From assembly GCF_001427875.1 (NCBI RefSeq), contig NZ_LMHK01000002.1:1299436-1363435 (forward strand): a stretch of 64,000 nucleotides of DNA, read 5' to 3'. Shown piece after piece: positions 54,577-61,747 of the stretch (the first letter of the stretch is position 1; each line of letters starts with the position of its first letter). The position numbers and the translations under genes were made by a program. Source of the DNA: Devosia sp. Root685. GTDB taxonomy: Bacteria > Pseudomonadota > Alphaproteobacteria > Rhizobiales > Devosiaceae. The notes under the pieces were generated by a model. The model was not told where the DNA came from. It ran no database searches and worked only from the letters and a program-made list of their open reading frames with translations.

Positions 54577-54927
54577 CTATGGGGATAATTCGGCTGCTCG
54601 GCCTTCAAGTTGCCGGTCTTCAACCGAAACACCCCAGGCGTTCATGGCATTCAGCACGCCACTCAGCGTCATGCCCAGTGCCGTCAATTCATAGACGACC
54701 CGTGGCGGTGTCTCGGCAAAGGCAGTTCGGGTAACAATCCCATGCTGCTCGAAGCGTTTGAGCCGATGGGTGAGCGTGTGGGCGCTAATGCCGTCCAGAG
54801 CCATTTTCAGCTCATTGAACCGGCGCGGACCCACCAGCAGTTCACGAACGATCAGCGTTGCCCAGGGGCCGTCCAGCAGTAGCAGGCAGCGTTCGACACC
54901 ACATTCTGGAAGACAGTGTTCAGCCAT
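54577..54927 (-). CDS. HxlR-family transcriptional regulator
   Basis: A 116-residue regulator. Cys residues at 5, 9 and 14 precede the helix-turn-helix PRRFNELKMALDGISAHTLTHRLKRFEQHGIVTR; the C-terminal PRVVYELTALGMTLSGVLNAMNAWG is typical. It is divergent from the NAD(P)-binding protein at 55041 across a 113-bp gap with an AGTGCATT/AATGCACT inverted repeat, so it probably controls that gene and itself. Confidence 0.9.
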   Translation of the reverse strand: MAEHCLPECGVERCLLLLDGPWATLIVRELLVGPRRFNELKMALDGISAHTLTHRLKRFEQHGIVTRTAFAETPPRVVYELTALGMTLSGVLNAMNAWGVSVEDRQLEGRAAELSP

Positions 54928-54975
54928 GTTTACTCTCTCGCTTTCCGCACAAAATAATTTTGCGGGGCGTTCATT

Positions 54976-55010
54976 AGTGCATTTGACGTAACCGATGCAC
55001 AGAATGCACT
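54976..55010. promoter_or_regulatory. AGTGCATT/AATGCACT inverted repeat, probable HxlR operator
   Basis: AGTGCATT (54976-54983) and AATGCACT (55003-55010) are exact inverse complements 19 bp apart, with a further GATGCAC (54994-55000) between them. They sit centrally between the divergent HxlR and NAD(P)-binding genes. Confidence 0.55.
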
Positions 55011-55040
55011 GATGCGGCTTTCTAACAGCTTAGCGAGATC

Positions 55041-55901
55041 ATGCCTATGTCCTTCATCATCCATGGCGCCACCGGCGCACAAGGTGCTCCCCTGTTCGAA
55101 CGCCTCAAAGCGGCAGGAAAATCCGTAAAGGCGGCGTCGCGAAATGCTGAGAACGGCGACCAAGCCGTGACCGCAGACGCCGCTTCTGCCGACTCGCTGA
55201 CCAGCGCATACGACAAGGCAGAAGGCATTTTCGTGCACCTTCCTCAGGCTCCGGAGGATCTGCGTCTCAGCTACGCCAACAATATCGTTGCAGCGATCCG
55301 CGCCGCTCGCCCTGGGCGCGTCGTGATTTCGACCAGCGGCGCGGTTGTCGACGCCCCAGATAGCCCGCTGCAATCGCCTGCAGATTCCGCCATCATGACA
55401 CTGATCAATGGCGTCAAGGACAGTGGCGTTTCAAACGCTGTGGTTGCGCCCCGGCTGTATCTTGAAAACCTGCTGCTACCGATGGTTTCCGCACCCGTCA
55501 CGGCCGAGGGCGTGTTGCGATACCCGGTTCGGCCCGACTATGCAGTTTCGTGGAGTTCTCATGCCGACGTGGCCAAGGTGGCAGAACGACTGCTGATGGA
55601 CAGCACATTGGCGGGCGTTGTTGGCATCGGCCATTTGCCCGGATTGCTGGGCGCGGATCTGGCCGCCGGTTTCAGCCAGCATTTTGGCCGCGACGTGAGA
55701 TTTGAAGCGCTGACACCTGAAGAGTTTGGGGATCTTATCGAGCCGTTCTTCGGCCCGGCCTTTGCCGGCGTCGTCGGTTTCTACAAGGCACATTGGCAGG
55801 CTCCGGCAAATACCATCGAGCCAAAGACCAGTGCGCAGACCTTGTTGGGTGCCGAGCCTGACAACGTGCAAACCTGGCTTGCCAACGCTTTGGGCCGTTA
55901 A
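55041..55901 (+). CDS. NmrA-family NAD(P)-binding protein
   Basis: A 286-residue atypical SDR with dinucleotide motif FIIHGATGAQGAPLFERL at the N-terminus. It resembles the NmrA/isoflavone-reductase-like group (SLTSAYDKAEGIFVHLPQAPEDLRLSYANNIVAAIRAA). Starts at 55041 or 55047 are equally possible. It is divergent from the HxlR gene and ends beside a strong hairpin shared with the convergent isochorismatase gene. The substrate is unknown. Confidence 0.82.
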   Translation: MPMSFIIHGATGAQGAPLFERLKAAGKSVKAASRNAENGDQAVTADAASADSLTSAYDKAEGIFVHLPQAPEDLRLSYANNIVAAIRAARPGRVVISTSGAVVDAPDSPLQSPADSAIMTLINGVKDSGVSNAVVAPRLYLENLLLPMVSAPVTAEGVLRYPVRPDYAVSWSSHADVAKVAERLLMDSTLAGVVGIGHLPGLLGADLAAGFSQHFGRDVRFEALTPEEFGDLIEPFFGPAFAGVVGFYKAHWQAPANTIEPKTSAQTLLGAEPDNVQTWLANALGR

Positions 55902-55965
55902 CCCGCGACCACTGTCTCACCTTCTGTGCTGGAGCGGCCGGCTTAGAGGACATTGTCGGCTAGGT

Positions 55966-56000
55966 TGCGCCTGTGCGGGTAAGCGTCCCGCACGGGCGCA
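55966..56000. terminator. Strong hairpin between convergent genes
   Basis: TGCGCCTGTGCGGG and CCCGCACGGGCGCA form a 14-bp stem with one wobble and a short loop (TAAGCGT). No clear T-tract follows on either strand, so it may end transcripts in a Rho-dependent way or simply protect 3' ends. Confidence 0.5.
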
Positions 56001-56007
56001 GTTGCAT

Positions 56008-56550
56008 TTACTTCACGTATTCATCGGCTTTCACGACCTTGCCGTAAGCAAAGCCCAGGGCCGACATGAACGCGGCGTGCACCTGAGCTGCCGGAACAGT
56101 CACACCGTCAAACTCGGCGTCGCGGGTTGCGGCAGCATCTTCGACCACAGTCACGTTGAACCCGTAGTCGGCGGCGGCCCTGGCGGTGGCGTCGATGCAC
56201 ATGTGGCTCATGGCCCCGATGACAACGAGATCCGTGATGCCCGCGGCGTCCAGCTTGGCCTTGAGGTCAGTGCCGCGGAACGCGTTCGGGAAGTTCTTCA
56301 CGACGACCTGCTCACCTTGCTTGGGCGCTACGGCGGGGATGATCTCGGCTCCGGATGTCCCGATGACGAAGAACGGCGAGCCTGCGGGGCTCTCATGCCG
56401 GACATGGATGACGGAAATGTCCTTGGCTCGAGCATCGTCGATCACCTTGACGGCATTTTTTACGGCGGCATCGACACCGACCAGTGGCCAGGAACCGGAT
56501 GCTAGGTAGTCGTTCTGGAAATCGACGACGATGACAGCTTGGTTACTCAT
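56008..56550 (-). CDS. Isochorismatase-family cysteine hydrolase
   Basis: A 180-residue enzyme with the complete catalytic triad Asp10 (VVDFQNDY), Lys85 (VVVKNFPNAF) and Cys118 (SHMCID). The family hydrolyses isochorismate, nicotinamide or N-carbamoyl substrates; the specific substrate is not readable. Its ATG complement is at 56548-56550. It is divergent from the GlxA-family regulator at 56640 with an 89-bp gap, which fits control by that regulator, as in many GlxA-type pairs. Confidence 0.9.
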   Translation of the reverse strand: MSNQAVIVVDFQNDYLASGSWPLVGVDAAVKNAVKVIDDARAKDISVIHVRHESPAGSPFFVIGTSGAEIIPAVAPKQGEQVVVKNFPNAFRGTDLKAKLDAAGITDLVVIGAMSHMCIDATARAAADYGFNVTVVEDAAATRDAEFDGVTVPAAQVHAAFMSALGFAYGKVVKADEYVK

Positions 56551-56639
56551 GAGTGAAATCCTTTCGATGCGTGTTTATGGACGGTGGTTGAGGACTGCGC
56601 TATTGGCGGTGCCGACAATTTTCGGGTTGGAAACGACAA

Positions 56640-57563
56640 ATGAGCAACGACATCGAAATCGCGCTTCTCGAGTATTCCGGCGCTCAGGAAGCTGCATTGC
56701 TCGGGCTGGCAGACTTGTTCGAAATCGCAAATCAGCCTGATCGACCTCAACTCAGGGTGACGAGATGGCGGACTATCGGCGAGGAGCTAGTACCCGGCAG
56801 TAATACCGAGGCGCCGATCGTCATGATCATACCTCCCGGCAAGCTGGGGCCGGTTACTGCCGAGGTGGCTCGACCGAGCGTCTCGGCGCTGCGGCAGTTG
56901 CATGGTAGCGGCACCACCTTGGCGTCCGTATGTGTTGGTGCCTTCATCTTGGGTGAAACAGGGTTGCTGGACGGGCGATCTGCGACGACACATTGGGGAA
57001 CAGCCGAGCTTTTTCGATCCCGCTTTCCGAAGGTTGACCTCGACGTCGATCGACTGGTGATCGATGACGGGGACATCATCACTGCCGGAGGCATGATGGC
57101 GTGGACGGACCTGGGCTTGAAGCTGGTTGACCGATATCTGGGCACTACGGCCATGATGAATACCGCAGGAACTCTGCTGATTGATCCTCCAGGGCGTGAA
57201 CAGCGCTACTACAGCTCCTTCGTCCCAACACTGACTCACGGCGACGCTGCTATCTTGGCGGCGCAACATTGGCTTCATGCCGAATTTGCAGACAACATCA
57301 GTCTCTCAGATATGGCCAGCAAGTCAGGCTTGGAGGAGAGAACCTTCCTGCGGCGGTTTCGGAAGGCGACGCACATGACTGCAACCGAGTACCTCCAACG
57401 ATTTCGCGTCAACAAGGCCCGCGAGATGCTTCAGTTTGGAGCTGATGCCGTTGAAGCGATTGCATGGGCGGTTGGCTACGGTGATGCCAGCGCCTTCCGG
57501 AAGGTCTTCATCCAAACCGTAGGCCTGTCGCCATCGGAATATCGTCGGCGATTTCGCGGGTAG
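56640..57563 (+). CDS. GlxA-family transcriptional regulator (DJ-1/PfpI plus AraC)
   Basis: A 307-residue regulator. The N-terminal DJ-1/PfpI-like domain (about 1-185) has the nucleophile-elbow-like ASVCVGAFILGETGLLDGRSATTHW with Cys98. The C-terminal AraC domain (about 210-305) has two helix-turn-helix units (ISLSDMASKSGLEERTFLRRFRKA and AVEAIAWAVGYGDASAFRKVFIQTVGLSPSEYRRRF). It likely controls the divergent isochorismatase-like gene in response to a small ligand. The gene at 1-410 is a relative. Confidence 0.93.
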   Translation: MSNDIEIALLEYSGAQEAALLGLADLFEIANQPDRPQLRVTRWRTIGEELVPGSNTEAPIVMIIPPGKLGPVTAEVARPSVSALRQLHGSGTTLASVCVGAFILGETGLLDGRSATTHWGTAELFRSRFPKVDLDVDRLVIDDGDIITAGGMMAWTDLGLKLVDRYLGTTAMMNTAGTLLIDPPGREQRYYSSFVPTLTHGDAAILAAQHWLHAEFADNISLSDMASKSGLEERTFLRRFRKATHMTATEYLQRFRVNKAREMLQFGADAVEAIAWAVGYGDASAFRKVFIQTVGLSPSEYRRRFRG

Positions 57564-57630
57564 CCACACGCGTCCAAGCCCTGCCGCCACTGGCAGCTTT
57601 ACCTGGGCATGTGTCCAAAAGCGGTCTGAC

Positions 57631-57691
57631 CGCTACCCACCCCGAGGCGGCGTTGGGGTAGCGGCTAACTGCGACCCCATTTCGGTCGTTA
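57631..57691. repeat. GACCCCATTTCGGTCGTT repeat, copy d, with hairpin
   Basis: A 9-bp perfect hairpin CCGCTACCC (57631-57639) / GGGTAGCGG (57657-57665) is followed by GACCCCATTTCGGTCGTT (57674-57691), then TCTCAGAAGCAGACGG about 30 bp on. It lies in the 183-bp gap between convergent genes. Confidence 0.7.
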
Positions 57692-57746
57692 GCAGCAATC
57701 CTGCTTCGTCTCAGAAGCAGACGGAGGCAACGGGCCCATACCGGCA

Positions 57747-58235
57747 TTACGGATCGAGGGCGAGCCGACAATGAAAGCGCTGATATTTGTCGAAGATTTC
57801 GACAGCCGCGAAGCCAACGCGTTCCAGCACGGCTCTGCTTCTCCAATTGCCGTGAGTGACGCCAGCGAAAATGTCGGTGGCTCTCAATTCGGTTCTTGCA
57901 AACTCTATAAGAGCCCTCAACGCAGCGGTGGCATACCCTTTCCCGGTTGAGGTCTCGCCAAGCCAGTATCCTAAGCCATATCGAGGCGGAGCGACTGGAA
58001 CCAAGTCCATGCTTCCAACGAGTTGCCACCCCACAAAAATTCCGAAACGCAGATTGCTGTTGGTCGGCCGCTTGAACTCCGCCGCTATTCTTGCCAGTGG
58101 TGCCGCAACCAAATCCTCATAGTCTCCGTGCGCAGTCAGGTGCGCGGAATTTTCCTGAATTAGCTCGTACAACGCTAGAGAGTGATGCTCAGCCAGTGGC
58201 GTCAGAACCAAATTCGGTATCGACGTAACGAGCAT
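57747..58235 (-). CDS. GNAT-family N-acetyltransferase
   Basis: A 162-residue acetyltransferase of the RimJ/RimL type. It starts MLVTSIPNLVLTPLAEHH, and the acetyl-CoA loop is GYWLGETSTGKGYATAALRALIEFA, with C-terminal NWRSRAVLERVGFAAVE. The substrate (a protein N-terminus or small amine) cannot be told. A second, different GNAT gene follows upstream at 58420-58947 on the same strand. Confidence 0.88.
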   Translation of the reverse strand: MLVTSIPNLVLTPLAEHHSLALYELIQENSAHLTAHGDYEDLVAAPLARIAAEFKRPTNSNLRFGIFVGWQLVGSMDLVPVAPPRYGLGYWLGETSTGKGYATAALRALIEFARTELRATDIFAGVTHGNWRSRAVLERVGFAAVEIFDKYQRFHCRLALDP

Positions 58236-58343
58236 CAGAACCGCCTCGTATCAGCATGATGAATTGGCCTTGGATAGTTTTCGGCTGTCTTGGCTAGCAC
58301 CAGGCAGTCTGGTTTCCACCTCGCAGAGGTCGGATCGACATCA

Positions 58344-58409
58344 GACCCCATACGAGCCCAAAATTCTCAACCCTTTTTCCGCAGCCAAAAGCAGACTGTC
58401 GCGCCCAGT
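58344..58409. repeat. Degenerate GACCCCAT repeat, copy e
   Basis: GACCCCATACGAGCCC with about 35 bp later CGCAGCCAAAAGCAGACTGT, the shared downstream part of the right-zone repeats. It lies between the two GNAT genes; the core is diverged. Confidence 0.45.
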
Positions 58410-58419
58410 CTGATTGGCC

Positions 58420-58947
58420 TCAAGCCCTTAACAGAAATCGCCGCTGGGTGATTTCCGTTTCGCGGGACTGGGAGAATACTCTTACATCCGCTACTCGGTC
58501 GAAACCTAGCCGGGTCAATATCGCCGACGATGCAGCGTTGTCGTCAGCGCACGCTGCCTGGATGGTATTCAGACCAACGTCTTCCAAAGCGAAGCGCACC
58601 AGCCGCTTAGCAGCCTCAAGCCCAAGGCCGCGTCCCCAGACCGCCTGCTCGATCCAATAACCGATTTCGCCCTCGCTATCCGCGACGTCGAACACATCAC
58701 AGACCCCAATCATGCGGCTATCCAGCTCAATCGCAAGTCGGTAAGCGCTGCCCTCTCGCCACTCGTCGGAGTGACTTTGGAACCAATCAGTCATTTTCTC
58801 CGTGTCAGGGGGTATTGTGGCCGAGACCAGGTTGCGGGCCACAGCGGGGTCTGACCTGATAACCAGCGCGCGCACGACATCACTAGGCACGGTCGGGCGC
58901 AGGATTAGATGCTCGGTCACCAGGCGGATGGCAGGATCATACTGCAA
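58420..58947 (-). CDS. GNAT-family N-acetyltransferase
   Basis: A 175-residue acetyltransferase of the RimJ/RimL type. It starts MQYDPAIRLVTEHLILRP, with the acetyl-CoA region IGYWIEQAVWGRGLGLEAAKRLVRFALEDVG and the C-terminal block AACADDNAASSAILTRLGFDRV. The neighbouring GNAT gene is not a close copy. Confidence 0.9.
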   Translation of the reverse strand: MQYDPAIRLVTEHLILRPTVPSDVVRALVIRSDPAVARNLVSATIPPDTEKMTDWFQSHSDEWREGSAYRLAIELDSRMIGVCDVFDVADSEGEIGYWIEQAVWGRGLGLEAAKRLVRFALEDVGLNTIQAACADDNAASSAILTRLGFDRVADVRVFSQSRETEITQRRFLLRA

Positions 58948-59108
58948 TATGTTTCTCCAACGCAGTTGGACGAGACACTAAGGTGGACTGCTCGTGTCAA
59001 CAAGGCATCCAGTGCTCCAAAGGCCGCCTCACCGCTCTCCACTCCGACCAAGATGTCCCACAAAACACGATATCGATCCAATTCTGGAAGGGTTTTCGGT
59101 TTGGTCCG

Positions 59109-59636
59109 CTAGTGGTTGCGGGCCAATATGGCCTTCGCCTCGTCAATGAAAGCTCGTTTTAACTCATTGTATTTTGCCCGGCCCACTGGGGCTGACGCGA
59201 TTGCGGCCTCTTTCGCGGCAACATAGCGTTGGCGGAGGTGTTCGTCCCGTCTTAGGGCGTCTCGGAGTTGAAGGTTGGAGGTCCACGACTGCCCTTCAAA
59301 TTCCACTATATGAAGCAAATGCGTTCGTTCGCTGGCGTCTCGACCCTTTCCGAAAATGTAGTGACCTGGGACGCCTGCGTGCTCGGCATAGTCGTATCCT
59401 AAGTTCGCTAATGGCTCGACGCACTCTGACCAGCGCTCCAGGGGACACACGCCGACCAGAATATCGATTATTGGTTTCGCTCTCATGCCTTCAACTGAAG
59501 TCGAGCCGTAATGCTCAATGCCCTTGGCGACGGGGCCCAGTGCCGCTCTGACCCGTTCACCCTCGGTGTCAAATTCCGTTTTCCAGCTAGCCTGGTAATC
59601 AACGAGAAGGTTCAAATCGTGCTTCAACCCAAGCAT
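59109..59636 (-). CDS. GrpB family protein (nucleotidyltransferase-fold)
   Basis: A 175-residue protein of the GrpB/UPF0157 family. The nucleotidyltransferase-like pattern GSTSVEGMRAKPIIDILVGV (about residues 43-62) is typical, followed by the conserved HYIFGKGRDASERTHLLHIVEF. GrpB proteins have a fold like minimal nucleotidyltransferases; some relatives are dephospho-CoA kinase-linked. No substrate can be inferred. The start is the ATG complement of 59634-59636. Confidence 0.9.
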   Translation of the reverse strand: MLGLKHDLNLLVDYQASWKTEFDTEGERVRAALGPVAKGIEHYGSTSVEGMRAKPIIDILVGVCPLERWSECVEPLANLGYDYAEHAGVPGHYIFGKGRDASERTHLLHIVEFEGQSWTSNLQLRDALRRDEHLRQRYVAAKEAAIASAPVGRAKYNELKRAFIDEAKAILARNH

Positions 59637-60121
59637 TCGGCCCTCATGATGCAGCCCGGAGTTCCCTGGCAGCTTACAGGCTTATTTGTTCAGAACCAGA
59701 CTGACCGCTCTCCACCCCACTTGGACCAGTTCATCACCGATGGGCAGTAGGCCTGCTGGTGTGGGTTCGTAACCAAATTTCAGTTGACGATGTTGAAATT
59801 GGCCGAAACTTTTTCGATTGTGCCCTCGAAGAGGGGCATCTTTTGGTCTCGGTGCTTTCGCAAAGCGTCATCGGCAACTGTAGGTGCACGGACGTCTGCT
59901 ATTGCCAGATCTTCCTCCTAAGCCGACAGTCTTCTTCCCCCAACCCACCACCCCCCTACACCCCAGTTGAAACCGTGGACCTTTCTCCTAGTATTCCGAT
60001 CATTTGGGAGGATGGCATGGCCGAGGGAATTGTCCTGGCGACAATTTGCACGATGTCGAGGGACGATTGTGTGCGCCGCTTGTGCAGGCCGCGCCGGCGT
60101 TGAAGCGATTTTCTCTCTGGG
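59637..60121. other. 485-bp gap without a supported gene, gene debris
   Basis: It starts with a partial copy of the right-zone repeat (CTGACCGCTCTCCACCCCAC, about 59700). Open frames exist (for example on the + strand around 59759) but have no ribosome site, no family likeness and odd composition (CCCCCAACCCACC run). It seems to be non-coding or decayed DNA. Confidence 0.5.
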
Positions 60122-60544
60122 GTGGCCGTTAGCCTGACCGAGGCAACGGCGCCTGAGGTCGCTCTAGTGCTCGAAGGCGAAGCTTGGTGCTCTCGTGGCC
60201 TATCATCCGGTTGGCGAGGCCATCATCGGCAAGGCCCGCAGGGATGCGGTTGGGCTCGCGCTTAGGCTCGGCGGGACACGGGTGCTGTATTCCGACATCG
60301 ATCATTACTGCGCTGGATCGAGGTCGACGTCGAGGAGCTCAGCGAGTGCCTCGCGAGCCATCCGGCAACGGAATTGCTCATAATCGGCAGAACCGAAGAG
60401 GCGATGCAGCAGATTCCCCTGCGACTGCGTGAGACCGAAGTACCGGTCAACAAAGCCTATGAATTGATGTCGGGGCGACGCGCGGACTTGCTCTTCGCGA
60501 TCCGCCGCATGGATCGAGCCGTTGCGATCGACCTCGCAACCTAG
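60122..60544 (+). pseudogene. Broken reading frame, unknown family
   Basis: Codon-like composition switches frame twice. Frame A from 60122 reads VAVSLTEATAPEVALVLEGE. Frame B (about 60190-60300) reads LVAYHPVGEAIIGKARRDAV then GLALRLGGTRVLYSDID. Frame A resumes near 60308 with IEVDVEELSECLASHPATEL and ends at TAG 60542-60544. It looks like one gene with two frameshifts. I cannot name the family. The minus-strand frame over the same DNA is an alternative. Confidence 0.35.
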
Positions 60545-60796
60545 CGCTGCGTGGGCAATGAGTTGAGCCGCTTTGTCGATCTGGTTGGTTTTCGCCGCGA
60601 CGCCGATTTCATTGGCGACAACCTGCCCAACGGTATCTGCCGCAGCCAATCTCAGGGCAGATATCAAAGACTGATCAAGCGCTTGCCCTTCGATTATGGT
60701 TGAAACACCGATCTTTATCGCGGCTTTGATGAGGTTTGTTTGAGCGGCATTGACGAAATTCTGGCCGAACGCTGCGCCCGGGGTGACGGCGCCGAT
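60536..60796 (-). pseudogene. Displaced fragment of a CdiA-like exoprotein
   Basis: Read leftward, 87 codons match a stretch of the large exoprotein at the window end (its 62.86-63.12 kb part). They start IGAVTPGAAFGQNFVNAAQT and end AAQLIAHAALGC, with 70 of 87 residues identical by my own count. The fragment sits in an open frame of 232 codons (60305-61003) whose other parts do not match, so it is either a decayed copy or an orphan toxin-module remnant. It has the same orientation as the intact gene. Confidence 0.7.
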
Positions 60797-61026
60797 GTGC
60801 GACGACCGCCAGAAAGTTGCCGGATGCATCGAGGATCGCGCAGTCCACCGACGGGTTTGGCGCAGTACCGACAGCGAGCACAGGATGGCAGCGAGCCATT
60901 GACCGACGCATGACCCTGGAGACCAATGCAGGTGCATCGCGCAGTCTGACTTGGCCGTTCCGTGCGAGGCTTCGTTCGCAGGCTTGGCTGCCGAGCGGTT
61001 CACCCGCTGCGGGCAGGGGGGCTATT

Positions 61027-61044
61027 GACCCCATTTCGGTCATT
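61027..61044. repeat. GACCCCATTTCGGTCATT repeat, copy f
   Basis: Right-zone repeat core followed by CGCCATCTGAAAGCGGGCTG about 25 bp on. It lies in the gap between the exoprotein fragment and the immunity candidate. Confidence 0.65.
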
Positions 61045-61183
61045 GCCGTTTTTCTGTCGCCATCTGAAAGCGGGCTGGCCTGGATTTGCGAAGCAACCAG
61101 TCTCTAAAATTCACAACTATGTAGGCATCAAGCACAAGCGGGTGCTCGTCATGCTCTGGCGAATGATAAACTCTCTGTCCAGC

Positions 61184-61747
61184 TCAGGGAGTAGTGCTCT
61201 GAGCCAACTTTAGCGCCCGAGCAATCATATCGACGCTCACATAAGGGACGAAACCAAGCCTGTCGCCCGCCCTCATACTAGATAGATAAGCTTCTAAGCG
61301 CTCCGCATCTCTCAGAATCGCGAGTGCCGCAAGGTGCCAGATCGGGCGCGCACCCGGCGCGCTGGTCGGGAGCTTGGAGTAGTCGATTAATGCTTGCCTT
61401 ATGTCTTGCTCAACGGCCCATTGCCGAGCCGCCGCGCTGAGCGCATCCACCTCGGCTTCACCAATCTCTTTCGCTCTTTGCTCGGGAGGACGCAACGCGC
61501 GTACCAAGGGATCTCCATGCTGTTGCGACCGATCACCGTAGATTTCTGCGCACGCGTTTGAGAAAACCTCGGTGGTCACACTGAGGACGCAGTAGAGTAC
61601 CGTCTCTTCAGACAAATTCCTAATGCCGAAGACCATTTGTATCCGTCGGTCCACAAGGTCTCGTTCAGCGAAAAAATCACCGACGTTGTCCCTACCAACG
61701 CTCCAACCCATCGCAACCAGGCTGGACGCCACTTGCTTCACATTCAT
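61184..61747 (-). CDS. Probable immunity protein of the CdiA-like toxin
   Basis: A 187-residue soluble protein that I cannot assign to a known family from sequence. It has no signal peptide or membrane helix. It is mostly helical in look (EQRAKEIGEAEVDALSAAARQWAVEQDIRQAL). Its ATG overlaps the toxin gene's stop by 4 bp (61744-61747), the usual order and coupling of toxin followed by immunity gene. The role is inferred from position only. Confidence 0.6.
   Translation of the reverse strand: MNVKQVASSLVAMGWSVGRDNVGDFFAERDLVDRRIQMVFGIRNLSEETVLYCVLSVTTEVFSNACAEIYGDRSQQHGDPLVRALRPPEQRAKEIGEAEVDALSAAARQWAVEQDIRQALIDYSKLPTSAPGARPIWHLAALAILRDAERLEAYLSSMRAGDRLGFVPYVSVDMIARALKLAQSTTP

Noticed and set aside
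59759-60103. Plus-strand frame of 114 codons in the debris zone
   Set aside because: Poor codon composition, no ribosome site, Pro/Ser-rich nonsense in the middle and no family likeness.
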